Source of the DNA: Microbacterium testaceum | GTDB taxonomy: Bacteria > Actinomycetota > Actinomycetes > Actinomycetales > Microbacteriaceae | DNA: 61,634 nt | Assembly (NCBI RefSeq): GCF_001476285.1 | Contig: NZ_LDRU01000041.1 | Coordinates: forward strand, 1-61,634 | Direction: 5' to 3' | Shown here: one piece after another, positions 9,246-17,827 of the stretch | Numbering within the stretch: position 1 is the first letter of the stretch | Layout: each line of letters opens with the position of its first letter | Notes under the pieces: generated by a model | Database searches by the model: none | What the model was told of the DNA's origin: nothing | The model's input: the letters and a program-made list of their open reading frames with translations, nothing else | Position numbers and translations under genes: made by a program

Positions 9246-10706
9246 TCAGTGGTGGGGTGCGGGTTCCTGTACGGCCGTGAGGTGGAGATACCGCTCCCAG
9301 ACGTCGGTGCGGTCGTGAGAAGGATCGATGGACGACGTCACCTGTGGTGACCACTCCGCCGTCACTTCGGCCACCGTCTGACCGCGCGCCACCGCCGCGG
9401 CTTGGATCGCGGCGCCGCGAGCGGTGCCCTCGGGAGCGTCCACCGTCACGACCGACCGCCCCGTGAGGTCGGCGATGATCTGCCGGTACGCGCGCGCTCG
9501 CGCGCCGCCGCCCACTGCGATCGTGCGGCCGCCGGTAGGGACGCCGTGCGCGGTGAGCTGCCGCTCGCCGCGCACGAGACCGAGCGCGACCCCCTCGAAG
9601 GCGGCCAGGGCGAGCTGTTCGCGCGTCGTCGCGGTGGTGAGACCGGCGAGCATGCCTCGGGCGTCCGGCAGACGCGGCGACCGTTCGCCGTCGAGATAGG
9701 CGGCGAGCACCGGGCGGTCGGGGTCGAGCGGGGCGGCCAGGGCGAGCTCGCCGAGGGCGGCGTGGTCGACCCCGAGCAGCCGACCCATCGTGTCGGTGAC
9801 CTTCGTGCAGTTCAGCGTGCACACCAGAGGGAGATATCCGCCGGTGACGTTCGCGACGCCGTCGATGGCCCCGCTCGGATCGAGGACGGGCTGCGAGTTG
9901 GTGGCGAAGACGACACCGGAGGTGCCGAGGCTGTACGCGATGTCACCCTCGATGAGTCCGATTCCCTGGGCGGCCAGGTGCTGGTCGCCGCCGCCCGCGG
10001 CGACGAGGACGTCATCGCCGATACCCAGCGCTGTCGCGGCGGTTGACGTGAGGCGGCCCGCGGCCTCGTCGGGGCCCAGCACCCGAGGAAGGGTCGACTC
10101 CCACTCCCGGGCGGCGACGAGGTCGCCCAGGACGTCGGGGCGCCACCGGTTCGTCGGGGCGGAGTAGTACCCGGTGCCGCTGGCATCCGATCGATCCGTC
10201 ACGTGTGCGCCCGTGAGGCGGAAGGTCAGCCAGTCGTGCGGGACGGCCAGGTGCTGGACGCGGGCGAAGACATCGGGCTCGTTGTCGCGCAGCCACGCCA
10301 GCTTCGCGATCGTCAGGGCGGCGGACGGGGCGATGCCCATCTGCTGCGTCCACCACGACAGGCCTCGGGCTTCGAGCAGTGCCTGAGCCTGAGCGGCCGA
10401 GGTGGTGTCGTTCCACAGTTTGGCCGGACGCAGAACGACGCCGCTCGCGTCCGACGCGACCAGCCCGTGGCACTGGGCGCCGACACTGAGGGCGACGACG
10501 TGGACGTCGTGCCCGCTGACCGCTTCGCGTACCGCGCGGACCATGGCATCCCACCACGCCTCTGGATCCTGTTCGCTGACCGGCGGAGTGGTCGCCGGGT
10601 GCGAGACGCGTGCCGTCGACACGAGCGCCCCGCTGTCGAGCGCGCGCAGTTCTACGGTGCAGGACTGCGTGGAGCTGTCCACGCCGACGACGACGTCGGT
10701 GGTCAT
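9246..10706 (-). CDS. FGGY-family sugar kinase, xylulokinase-like
   Basis: A 486-residue carbohydrate kinase phosphorylating a ketose or polyol. It shows the ATP-binding VVGVDSSTQSCTVEL at the N-terminus, the xylulokinase-like ALSVGAQCHGLVASD (usually GQMHGLV) and LRPAKLWNDTTSA, the catalytic D241 in AAGGGDQHLAAQG, and AVGGGARARAYRQIIADLTGRSV in the C-terminal ATPase lobe. Gln-Met to Ala-Gln-Cys in the sugar-binding motif and the non-xylose neighbourhood argue against simple xylulose. It is divergent from the epimerase gene, with a shared putative SorC operator between, and leads into the aldolase gene. Confidence 0.85.
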   Translation of the reverse strand: MTTDVVVGVDSSTQSCTVELRALDSGALVSTARVSHPATTPPVSEQDPEAWWDAMVRAVREAVSGHDVHVVALSVGAQCHGLVASDASGVVLRPAKLWNDTTSAAQAQALLEARGLSWWTQQMGIAPSAALTIAKLAWLRDNEPDVFARVQHLAVPHDWLTFRLTGAHVTDRSDASGTGYYSAPTNRWRPDVLGDLVAAREWESTLPRVLGPDEAAGRLTSTAATALGIGDDVLVAAGGGDQHLAAQGIGLIEGDIAYSLGTSGVVFATNSQPVLDPSGAIDGVANVTGGYLPLVCTLNCTKVTDTMGRLLGVDHAALGELALAAPLDPDRPVLAAYLDGERSPRLPDARGMLAGLTTATTREQLALAAFEGVALGLVRGERQLTAHGVPTGGRTIAVGGGARARAYRQIIADLTGRSVVTVDAPEGTARGAAIQAAAVARGQTVAEVTAEWSPQVTSSIDPSHDRTDVWERYLHLTAVQEPAPHH

Positions 10707-10765
10707 GTGTCACTCGCCTTCCGGTTGTTCGCCGAGCGGTGATGGTACGGCTCTCGCTCGCCATT

Positions 10766-10804
10766 CGCTCACTTGTGCAACGCGTGTGTACATTTGAGCA
10801 TAGC
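10766..10804. promoter_or_regulatory. Putative SorC-type operator between kinase and epimerase genes
   Basis: The segment CATTTGAGCATAGCG (10790-10804) closely matches CATATGAGCGATAGCG at 12480-12495 upstream of the ABC permease. A half-site CGCTCA lies at 10766-10771. Two copies of one motif at the two divergent regions of the locus suggest a shared operator for the regulator encoded at 11432-12406. Confidence 0.5.
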
Positions 10805-10831
10805 GCGAAGGTCGCGCGAGAGAGGCCATTC

Positions 10832-11449
10832 ATGCGCGTCGCGGGTTCGCTGTGGTCGGTGCCGCCGGGCGAGCAGCTCGACACCGTCGCTCACCTCGCC
10901 TCGCGCGGGCTCTCGCGCCTGCATTGGGATGCCAGCGACGGCCTCTTCGCGGCGGCGGGGGGCTTCTCTGCCGAACACGCCCGCGAGCTCACCCTCCTCG
11001 GTGGGCTCGATGCCGAAGCCCACCTCATGGTGTCAGACCCCTTCGCGGAGGTCGACGCGTGGACGGACTTCTGCGACGTGATCTATCTGCACGCCGAAGT
11101 CGACGAGTGGCCGAGGGCGGCGGACCGCATCTCGCGGAGGGGGTCCCGGCCGGGACTCGCCGTGCGGTTGGAGTCGTCGGTGGAGTCGCTCCCTCGGGAC
11201 ATGCCGATGCTCTGTATGTCGATCACCCCGGGGCAGGCGGGGAGCGTGTTCGATCGGCGCGTGCTCCCACGTGTGCGTCGACTGCGCGAGCTGTCGCCGG
11301 ATCGATCGCTGTCCGTCGACGGGGGAGTCACCCGTTCGCTCGTCGCCGACCTCGCCGAGGCGGGGGTGGAGAGTATCGTCGTGGGCACGGACCTCGTCGC
11401 CGCCGACGGGGCGCAGCGGTGGGGCGACGTGTTACGTCCCATCCACTGA
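10832..11449 (+). CDS. Ribulose-phosphate-3-epimerase-like protein
   Basis: A 205-residue TIM-barrel protein of the Rpe/AlsE group, which inverts C3 of a ketose phosphate. The metal and catalytic residues survive in diverged motifs: LHWDASDG (H31, D33, D36; usually HxDVMDG), AEAHLMVSDP (H64), SITPGQAGSVF in place of VNPGFGGQ, and SVDGGVT (D163) followed by GVESIVVGTDLV. Divergence from housekeeping Rpe and the transport context suggest a hexulose or rare-pentulose phosphate substrate, as for allulose-6-phosphate epimerase. The ATG has AGAGAGG upstream. Its 3' end overlaps the regulator gene on the other strand by 18 bases. Confidence 0.8.
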   Translation: MRVAGSLWSVPPGEQLDTVAHLASRGLSRLHWDASDGLFAAAGGFSAEHARELTLLGGLDAEAHLMVSDPFAEVDAWTDFCDVIYLHAEVDEWPRAADRISRRGSRPGLAVRLESSVESLPRDMPMLCMSITPGQAGSVFDRRVLPRVRRLRELSPDRSLSVDGGVTRSLVADLAEAGVESIVVGTDLVAADGAQRWGDVLRPIH

Positions 11450-12406
11450 GTCAGACAGGATCGCCTCGGCCAGCGCCGCGTCGGTCACGAGTCCGGTGAT
11501 GAGCCCGGCGCGCGCCACCGCTCGGACCGCTCGCGCCTTCCGAACCCCGGCGGCCACGGCCAGGACGCGCGGGATCGCGCGCAGCTGGGCCGGCGTGATC
11601 GCGATCGCGCGCTCGGTGAAGCTCTCGGCCACCACGGAGCCGTCGTCGGTGATGAGGATCGACGAGACTTCGGCCACGACGCCCTGAGCCACCAGCGCTT
11701 CGCGTTCGGCGGGCGGCACGGCGAGGTAGAGCTGCGAGTCCGGCGGGTTCCAGGAGCCGACCGAGAGCAGGGCGGTGGTGACGTCGGAGTACATCGCCAT
11801 CGCTCGGGCGATCTCGGGCTGCGTGCGCAGGGCGGCTGCGGTCTCCGCCGTGTCCAGCAGGAGTGGCGCGAAGATCGGGAACGCCGCCCCGCCCGAGCTC
11901 TGCGCCATTCGCCGCACGAGTTCGACGGGCGACTGGCTGAGGTCGGCGCCGACCGCCCCCGTCAGTTGGACGACCGACATCTTCGACAGGCGGGGGAGGG
12001 ATGCCGTGAGGTCGGCGAGTGTCTTGCCCCACGCCATGCCGATGATGGAGCCCTCGGCGAGCGAACTGGCCAGGTGCTCCGCGCCGGCCTGGGCGACGAC
12101 GGAGCGAACGCGGTCGAGGTCGCCGTGAGCGTGGACGACGACGGCCTCGGAGAGGCCGAGTCGTTCGGCCAATCGAGCGGAGAGGTCGTGGTCGACGGCG
12201 CCTTCGTCGTCGAAGGTGATGGTCACCAGTCCGCTCGTGCGCGCTTGCTCGAGCATGCGAGCCACCTTGAAGCGCGAGACGCCGAGCTCGGCGGCGATCT
12301 CCACCTTGCTGCGGTCTTCGAGATAGAAGCGGCGTGCCGCGAGCAGGAGGCGGCCCCTTTCTTCGACGGGCAGCCGGAGATCCGAACGTGCGGCCTCTGA
12401 TTCCAC
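11432..12406 (-). CDS. SorC/DeoR-family sugar-binding transcription regulator
   Basis: A 324-residue regulator. The N-terminal helix-turn-helix (about 18-55, LAARRFYLEDRSKVEIAAEL then GVSRFKVARML) is followed by the sugar-phosphate-binding SorC domain with IIGMAWGKTLADL and SVVQLTGAVGADLSQSP. Such proteins respond to a phosphorylated sugar made by the pathway. The start is GTG because a strong AAGGAGGT lies five bases upstream; an in-frame ATG 39 bases further up lacks one. It sits in the middle of the sugar locus, convergent with the epimerase and divergent from the ABC operon, and probably controls both sides. Confidence 0.9.
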   Translation of the reverse strand: MESEAARSDLRLPVEERGRLLLAARRFYLEDRSKVEIAAELGVSRFKVARMLEQARTSGLVTITFDDEGAVDHDLSARLAERLGLSEAVVVHAHGDLDRVRSVVAQAGAEHLASSLAEGSIIGMAWGKTLADLTASLPRLSKMSVVQLTGAVGADLSQSPVELVRRMAQSSGGAAFPIFAPLLLDTAETAAALRTQPEIARAMAMYSDVTTALLSVGSWNPPDSQLYLAVPPAEREALVAQGVVAEVSSILITDDGSVVAESFTERAIAITPAQLRAIPRVLAVAAGVRKARAVRAVARAGLITGLVTDAALAEAILSDSVDGT

Positions 12407-12475
12407 GCCGACCTCCTTCGTGAGTTGCGGACGACTGCTGCCCAATCTAGTATCTGATCATACGGGCGCATCAAG

Positions 12476-12495
12476 CGCTCATATGAGCGATAGCG
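12476..12495. promoter_or_regulatory. Putative SorC-type operator upstream of the ABC operon
   Basis: CGCTCATATGAGCG at 12476-12489 is a perfect 14-base palindrome, 20 bases before the permease start. The right half continues as ATAGCGAAGG, matching the site upstream of the epimerase. Position and symmetry fit a repressor operator of the divergently encoded regulator. Confidence 0.6.
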
Positions 12496-12508
12496 AAGGA
12501 GCGGCGCC

Positions 12509-13504
12509 ATGCGGAGACGAGTACCGAACGAGGTGGGCATCGCGGCGGTCGTCGTGCTGGTGGCCATCGTCCTGAGCGTGCTGTCGCCGAACTTCCGGAC
12601 GATCGAGAACGCCCAGGTCCTGCTCTTGAACGGAGCGGTGATCGCGTTCCTCGCACTCGGTCAGACGTTCGTGCTGCTGACCGGCGGCATCGATCTGTCC
12701 ACCGGATCGAACATCGCGCTCACCGGCATGATCGCCGCGCTCGCCACCTCGGCGGGACTGCCCTGGTACGTCGCGGTGATCGCGGCCATCGCCATCGGCC
12801 TGGTCGTCGGGTCGCTGAACGGGAGCCTGATCGCCTACCTGAAGCTGCCCCCGTTCATCGTCACGTTCGCGACGTTCGGGGTCGCTGCGAGCATCCCCCT
12901 CATCCTCACCGGAGCGAGCTCCGTCAACGTTCGCGACCCGTTCTTCGCGATCATCGGTCGCGGCGCGCTCTTCGGCATCCCGATGCCCGTCGTGCTCGTC
13001 GCCGTCGCCGCGATCGTGTTCAGCGTGGTCCTGCGGTTCACCTCGACGGGCGTGCACATCTACGCCGTCGGCGGCAACGCCGAGACGAGCCGTCTCGCGG
13101 GTGTCCGCAGCGCGCGGGTCATCGTGCTCGCGTACGCCCTGAGCGGGCTGTGCGCCGCGATGGGCGGTCTCATCGTCACGAGTCGCCTCATGGTCGGCTA
13201 CCCCAGCGCCGGATCGGGCAACGAGTTGTTCTACTCGATCGCCGCAGCCGTCGTCGGCGGGGTCAGCCTGTTCGGGGGAATCGGCTCGATCGGCGGTGCG
13301 CTGCTGGGGGCCATGCTCATCGCCACGGTCTCGAACGGGATGAACGTCATCGGCGTCGAGAGCTACTGGCAGCCGCTCGTCATCGGCGTCATCATCCTCG
13401 TCGGCGTCGTCCTCGACACCCACCGCCGTCGCATCTCGCTCGCGACCCTGCTCAGCCGCTTCCGCGGTCCTCGCGAAGCCGCGGCTGCCGCGCCCACCTC
13501 GTAG
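12509..13504 (+). CDS. RbsC-type sugar ABC transporter permease
   Basis: A 331-residue permease of the ribose/xylose class (BPD_transp_2) with about 8-10 helices. Typical segments are FLALGQTFVLLTGGIDLSTG, the EAA-like IYAVGGNAETSRLAGV (about 180-195), AMGGLIVTSRLMVGYPSAG and the GGVSLFGGIGSIGGALLGA loop. It imports an unknown sugar or polyol with the binding protein and ATPase that follow. GAAGGAG lies 8 bases before ATG. It is the first gene of the four-gene operon permease, binding protein, ATPase, SIS isomerase. Confidence 0.9.
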   Translation: MRRRVPNEVGIAAVVVLVAIVLSVLSPNFRTIENAQVLLLNGAVIAFLALGQTFVLLTGGIDLSTGSNIALTGMIAALATSAGLPWYVAVIAAIAIGLVVGSLNGSLIAYLKLPPFIVTFATFGVAASIPLILTGASSVNVRDPFFAIIGRGALFGIPMPVVLVAVAAIVFSVVLRFTSTGVHIYAVGGNAETSRLAGVRSARVIVLAYALSGLCAAMGGLIVTSRLMVGYPSAGSGNELFYSIAAAVVGGVSLFGGIGSIGGALLGAMLIATVSNGMNVIGVESYWQPLVIGVIILVGVVLDTHRRRISLATLLSRFRGPREAAAAAPTS

Positions 13505-13547
13505 TCGCCTTCACCTCGACCCACCACCCACACACCAGGAGAACACC

Positions 13548-14549
13548 ATGCAACGACGCATCGCACTGATGAGCGCGGGGGCCGCCCTCGCCCTGCTGCT
13601 GTCCGGATGTTCCGGCGCCCTCGATACCGGCACCGGTACCGCGCCCTCGGCGGCGGGCGACGGCTCGATCCCCCGCCCGGCCGCCTGCGACGAAGCGAAC
13701 CCCTACGTCGCGGTGGCGCTGCCCAACCTCACGAACCCGTACTACGTCGCGATGAAGTCCGGCTTCGAGGAGCAGGGCAAGGAGAACGGCTTCACGGTCG
13801 AAGTCCAGGTCGCCAACGACGACGACGCGGCGCAGCTCTCGCAGGTTCAGACCATGCTGCAGAAGAAGCCGTGCGCGCTTGCGCTGAACGCGGTCAAGTC
13901 CGAGCCCGCGGCGGCGATCGTGAAAGCGGCCAACGATGCCGGCGTTCCGGTCTTCACCGTGAACGTCATCGTCTCGGAAGATGCGCTCACCTCGCAGGGT
14001 GCGAGCATCGTGCAGTACCTCGGAGCCGACAACGCCGCGGGCGGCACGCAGATGGCCGAGCAGGTGCTCAAGGACCTGGGCGCCGATGCACAGCTGAAGA
14101 TCGGTTTCGTCACCGAACCCGACGAGGTGCCGACGGTGCAGCGCGACGAGGGCTTCGAGAAGGGCATCGCGACCGATGCCAACGCTGAGATCGTCGCGAA
14201 GGTCGACGGGAACGTCAAGCCGGACGACAGCCTCGCCGTGACGACGGAGATGCTCTCGGGCAACCCCGACATCAACCTGATCTTCGCCAGCACGGGCCCG
14301 GGAACGTTCGGCGCGCTGCAGGCCCTGAACGGCAAGTCCAACGTGAAGCTGTACGGCTTCTGCGCCGCGGAGGAGCCCCTCACCGGTCCCTACGCCGGAT
14401 GCGTCGCTCAGGAGCCGGAGTCGTACGGCCGCCAGGTGGTCGACCAGATCAAGGGGTGGCTCGACGGGGCCACGCCCGAGAAGGAGATCCTCCTGCCGCT
14501 GAAGATGTTCGTCGCCGGTGAGACGCCGGCCGCGGGCGAGGTGGGCTGA
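13548..14549 (+). CDS. Sugar ABC transporter substrate-binding lipoprotein (RbsB type)
   Basis: A 333-residue lipoprotein: signal peptide about 1-19 with lipobox LLSGC, then a low-complexity linker and a type I periplasmic-binding fold (YVAVALPNLTNPYYVAMKSG, then ALNAVKSEPAAAIVKAANDA, DNAAGGTQMAEQVL and INLIFASTGPGTFGALQAL). It captures the sugar outside the membrane for the RbsC-type permease. CAGGAG precedes the ATG, and the ATPase gene starts two bases after the stop. The ligand cannot be read from the sequence. Confidence 0.9.
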   Translation: MQRRIALMSAGAALALLLSGCSGALDTGTGTAPSAAGDGSIPRPAACDEANPYVAVALPNLTNPYYVAMKSGFEEQGKENGFTVEVQVANDDDAAQLSQVQTMLQKKPCALALNAVKSEPAAAIVKAANDAGVPVFTVNVIVSEDALTSQGASIVQYLGADNAAGGTQMAEQVLKDLGADAQLKIGFVTEPDEVPTVQRDEGFEKGIATDANAEIVAKVDGNVKPDDSLAVTTEMLSGNPDINLIFASTGPGTFGALQALNGKSNVKLYGFCAAEEPLTGPYAGCVAQEPESYGRQVVDQIKGWLDGATPEKEILLPLKMFVAGETPAAGEVG

Positions 14550-14550
14550 C

Positions 14551-16077
14551 ATGACCTCGGCGATGGACATGCCCCGGGCTCGGGGGCTGGAAGCCCGGAA
14601 CGTGGTGATGAGCTACTCCGGCGTCACCGTGCTGAAGGGCGTGTCCATCGCCGTCGAGCCCGGTGAGGTCGTGGGGCTCGTCGGGCACAACGGTGCCGGC
14701 AAATCGACCCTGATGCGGGTGATCGCCGGCGCGATACGCCCCGACTCGGGCACGGTCACGGTGGACGGCGCGGGCGCGACGTTCGCGTCGCCGATCGAGG
14801 CCCTGGATGCCGGCATCGCCACGGTCTACCAAGAACTGTCGCTGCTTCCCAACCTGACGGTGATGCAGAACGTCTTCCTCGGATCAGAGAAGACACGGGG
14901 CGGCTTCCTGTCGCGAGAGACCATGCGCCGGGAGACGCGCGCGCTGCTGGGCCGGTTCGGCCTCGATCTCGACCCCGACGAGAACGTCGGCATCCTGCCG
15001 GTCGCCACCCGGCAGTTGCTCGAGATCGCCGTCGCCACCCATCGCGACGCGAGGTACCTGATGCTCGACGAGCCGACCACGAGTCTCGAGGGCAAGCAGG
15101 TGGACCAGCTGCTCGACATCGTGCGCTCCCTCGCGGCCGACGGGATCGGGATCATCCTGGTCGATCACAAACTCGAAGAGCTCTACGCCGTGGCATCCCG
15201 CATCGTCGCCCTCGTCGACGGCGAAGTCCGCATCGACGCGAAGGTCGCCGACATCGGCCGCGACGAGGTCGTCGCGGCGATCGCCGGCGACGAGGCGGTC
15301 GAACTCCTCCGGCGACGCGATCGCGTGCCTCGTGCCTCCGACCCGGATGCCGCCGTCACGATCGAGATCACGGGCTTGCGAACCGACGCCCTGACGAGCG
15401 TGGATCTGCGGGCACGCGCCGGACGCGTCCTCGGCATATACGGGCTCGTCGGGTCGGGACGGACGGAGCTGCTCCGCACGCTCGTGGGTCTCGATCCCGT
15501 GCGCGCGGGCTCCGTGCGACTGTTCGGTTCTCTCTACTCCCCTCGGTCGCCCGACGCCGCCCGCCGATCCGGAGTGGTGTACCTCACCGAGGAGCGCAAG
15601 GTGGACGGCATCGTCCCCCAGCTGGACTCCAGCGTCAACGCGATGCTCCCCGTGCTGCGCCGTGCCTACGTGCGGGGCTTGCTGAGCCGACGCGCGCTGC
15701 GCACGCAGGCCGCCGTCTACATGGACCGGCTGAAGGTGCGCGGAGATCGATCCGGCCCGATCGCCAGCCTCTCCGGCGGCAATCAGCAGAAGGTTCTCCT
15801 CGCCCGCGTGCTCGCCCAGGAACCCCATGTCCTCCTCCTGGACGAGCCGACGAAGGGCGTCGACCTCGGCGTCAAGGCCGACATCCACGAGATGATCCGC
15901 CAACTCGCCCATCGTGAAGGTCTGACGGTCGTCCTCGTCTCGAGCGAGGAGGAGGAGATCTGCGACGTGTCCGACGACGTGATCGTGATGAGCAACGGCG
16001 CCACGGACGGCAGCCTCCTCGACCCCCACACATTGACTCCGGCATCCCTGCGCCACGCGGCGTGGGCCGCCGCGTAA
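14551..16077 (+). CDS. Sugar ABC transporter ATP-binding protein (RbsA type, two domains)
   Basis: 508 residues with two ABC cassettes in tandem, as in RbsA/XylG/MglA. The first has Walker A GHNGAGKST and Walker B YLMLDEPTTSLEG. The second, from about residue 270, has the degenerate P-loop GLVGSGRTELLR, the signature LSGGNQQKVLLARVL and Walker B VLLLDEPTKGVDLG. The start directly follows the binding-protein stop, with GAGGTGGG as binding site inside the preceding gene. It energises import of the operon's sugar. Confidence 0.92.
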   Translation: MTSAMDMPRARGLEARNVVMSYSGVTVLKGVSIAVEPGEVVGLVGHNGAGKSTLMRVIAGAIRPDSGTVTVDGAGATFASPIEALDAGIATVYQELSLLPNLTVMQNVFLGSEKTRGGFLSRETMRRETRALLGRFGLDLDPDENVGILPVATRQLLEIAVATHRDARYLMLDEPTTSLEGKQVDQLLDIVRSLAADGIGIILVDHKLEELYAVASRIVALVDGEVRIDAKVADIGRDEVVAAIAGDEAVELLRRRDRVPRASDPDAAVTIEITGLRTDALTSVDLRARAGRVLGIYGLVGSGRTELLRTLVGLDPVRAGSVRLFGSLYSPRSPDAARRSGVVYLTEERKVDGIVPQLDSSVNAMLPVLRRAYVRGLLSRRALRTQAAVYMDRLKVRGDRSGPIASLSGGNQQKVLLARVLAQEPHVLLLDEPTKGVDLGVKADIHEMIRQLAHREGLTVVLVSSEEEEICDVSDDVIVMSNGATDGSLLDPHTLTPASLRHAAWAAA

Positions 16078-16089
16078 CGAAGGATCCCC

Positions 16090-16713
16090 ATGAGCAATTC
16101 CGCTGCCATCCTCGACGCCGCCCGTCGCATCGTCCGCGCCGAGGCCTCGGCCGTCGCGGCCGTCGCCGACCAGCTCGACGACTCGTTCACCGAGGTCGTC
16201 GAGCTGCTGCTGGGCACGTCGGGCAAGGTCTTCGTGACGGGATCCGGCACGTCGGGTGCCGTCGCCCGTCGAATGGCGCACCTCCTCGCCGTCTGCGGAA
16301 CGCCCGCCGCCTTCATCCACGCGATGGACGCTCTGCACGGAACGATGGGTGTGCTCACCCGGGGCGACGTGCTCATCTCGATCTCACGAGGAGGCGAGTC
16401 GGCGGAGATCAACGATCTCTCCGCGCGTGCCATCGACCGGGGATTGTCGGTCATCGCCCTCACGGCCGCTCCCGCCTCGACGCTCGGACGTCTCGCCCAG
16501 GTCACAGTCGTGCTCGACACCGAGCCGGAGGCCGACCCGGGAGGGATGATCGCGATGGGCAGCACGCTCGTCACCGCGGTGTGGGGTGACGCCGTGGCCA
16601 CGGTGCTCATGCGCCTGCGGGGGTACGGCTTCGACCAGGTCCTCGACATCCATCCCGCCGGCGCGGTCGGAACCACCCAGACGGTGCCGGAGGCGCTGGA
16701 ACCGCTCCGCTGA
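16090..16713 (+). CDS. SIS-domain sugar-phosphate isomerase, KpsF/GutQ-like
   Basis: A 207-residue single SIS domain: GSGTSGAVARRMAHLLAVCG (51-70), then TPAAFIHAMDALHGTMG, ISISRGGESAEI and an HPAGAVGTTQ-like end. The spacing and the A-DALHG motif resemble the N-terminal half of arabinose-5-phosphate isomerases (KdsD/KpsF/GutQ) without the CBS pair, and also 6-phospho-3-hexuloisomerases. It would interconvert aldose and ketose phosphates. It is the last gene of the ABC operon, 12 bases after the ATPase gene. With the kinase, epimerase and aldolase it outlines a sugar-phosphate pathway of unknown entry substrate. Confidence 0.78.
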   Translation: MSNSAAILDAARRIVRAEASAVAAVADQLDDSFTEVVELLLGTSGKVFVTGSGTSGAVARRMAHLLAVCGTPAAFIHAMDALHGTMGVLTRGDVLISISRGGESAEINDLSARAIDRGLSVIALTAAPASTLGRLAQVTVVLDTEPEADPGGMIAMGSTLVTAVWGDAVATVLMRLRGYGFDQVLDIHPAGAVGTTQTVPEALEPLR

Positions 16714-16773
16714 CTCGCAGGGTGCGTGCAGGTTCCCGGGGAGCGCCTTTCGCCCCTGTCCGACGCGCCGTCG

Positions 16774-17619
16774 TCAGACCCGGGCGATCGTCCGCGCGAT
16801 GAACGCCGCCATCGCATCGGCGCCCTCGTGGTCGTCCGCACTGACCGTGACGACCGCGTCCTCGAGGAAGATCACGAGCTGCCCGTAGGCGCCGTGCAGT
16901 CGCCACGCGTCGCCGGGGCCATCCCAGCCCGCCAGCGCGTACCGGCGGTACCCCTCGCCGGTGCTCCCCGTATCGACCCAGCCCGCGTGCATGGCATCCA
17001 CGATCCCCGTCGAGACCAGACGCCGCCCGTCCCAGACGCCCCGGTCGCGGATCAGGAGGCCCAAGCGTGCCATCTCCTCCGTGCGAAGCGACAGGCCCTC
17101 GCCGCCGAGCACTCGACCGTTCGGGCTCCGATCCCACGAGACGTCCCCGATGCCGAGGGGAGAGAAGAGGCGCGGCCGGAGAAACTCCTCGATGTCGCCC
17201 ACGCGCCGAGCGAGCAGGGCCATCGCGGTGTAGGTGCTGGCGTTGGAGTACTGGAAGACGCGCCCGCGGGAAGGGCGCGAGAGGAACTCCGCCGCGAGGT
17301 CGGGCCAGTCGGTCATCAGCGTCGGCGACCACGGGAAGTCGATGCCGCTCGTCATCGTGAGGAGGCGGCGAAGCGTGAGATCCCGTTCCCGCGTGGAATC
17401 GATCGGCTCGTCCAGCGACACCAGCCCCTCGTCGGCGGCGATCCCGGCGGCCAGGACGCTCACCGCTTTGGCGACGGAGTGGATCTCTTCGCGTTCGTCG
17501 GGTGTCCAGCGGTGCTCGGCGATGTCGTCACCCACACGGACGTGGAGCCCGTGGGCGCGGAACCCGGTGTCATCGATCCGGCTCACGATCGCGTCACGAA
17601 GAGGTTCGGCTGCGGGCAC
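16774..17619 (-). CDS. Serine beta-lactamase-like hydrolase (class C/esterase family)
   Basis: A 281-residue PF00144-type protein. The nucleophile motif SxxK is SVAK, the tyrosine motif is YSN in FQYSNASTYTAMALL, and the third motif is HGAYGQ (HxG type as in esterases and D-aminopeptidases). LTMTSGIDFPW is also typical. There is no signal peptide, so it is likely cytosolic and more probably an esterase or amidase than an antibiotic-resistance enzyme. The GTG has TAGCCT six bases upstream on its strand (17626-17631), consistent with a leaderless transcript. It converges on the SIS gene. Confidence 0.78.
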   Translation of the reverse strand: MPAAEPLRDAIVSRIDDTGFRAHGLHVRVGDDIAEHRWTPDEREEIHSVAKAVSVLAAGIAADEGLVSLDEPIDSTRERDLTLRRLLTMTSGIDFPWSPTLMTDWPDLAAEFLSRPSRGRVFQYSNASTYTAMALLARRVGDIEEFLRPRLFSPLGIGDVSWDRSPNGRVLGGEGLSLRTEEMARLGLLIRDRGVWDGRRLVSTGIVDAMHAGWVDTGSTGEGYRRYALAGWDGPGDAWRLHGAYGQLVIFLEDAVVTVSADDHEGADAMAAFIARTIARV

Positions 17620-17827
17620 GGTCTCAGGCTAGGCGCTCGCTCCCGCACCGTCGTGCGTGCGGTGCCCGAGCCGGCTGCACGGCGCCCCCGATGGTGCCGA
17701 GCGCACCTCAAGAAAGCGACAAGAGCTGCGCAACAAACGCAAGATCGCACAGGCCGCCGATAGCTTTCGGCTATTACCCGCATTCGCCGGTCTGCGCGTC
17801 GCGCCGGTCGGCAGCCCGAAGGAAACC

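Noticed and set aside
16774..17619. Antibiotic-resistance beta-lactamase
   Set aside because: The fold motifs fit the broad serine hydrolase family, but there is no signal peptide and the third motif is the esterase-like HGAYGQ, so a resistance role is not supported.
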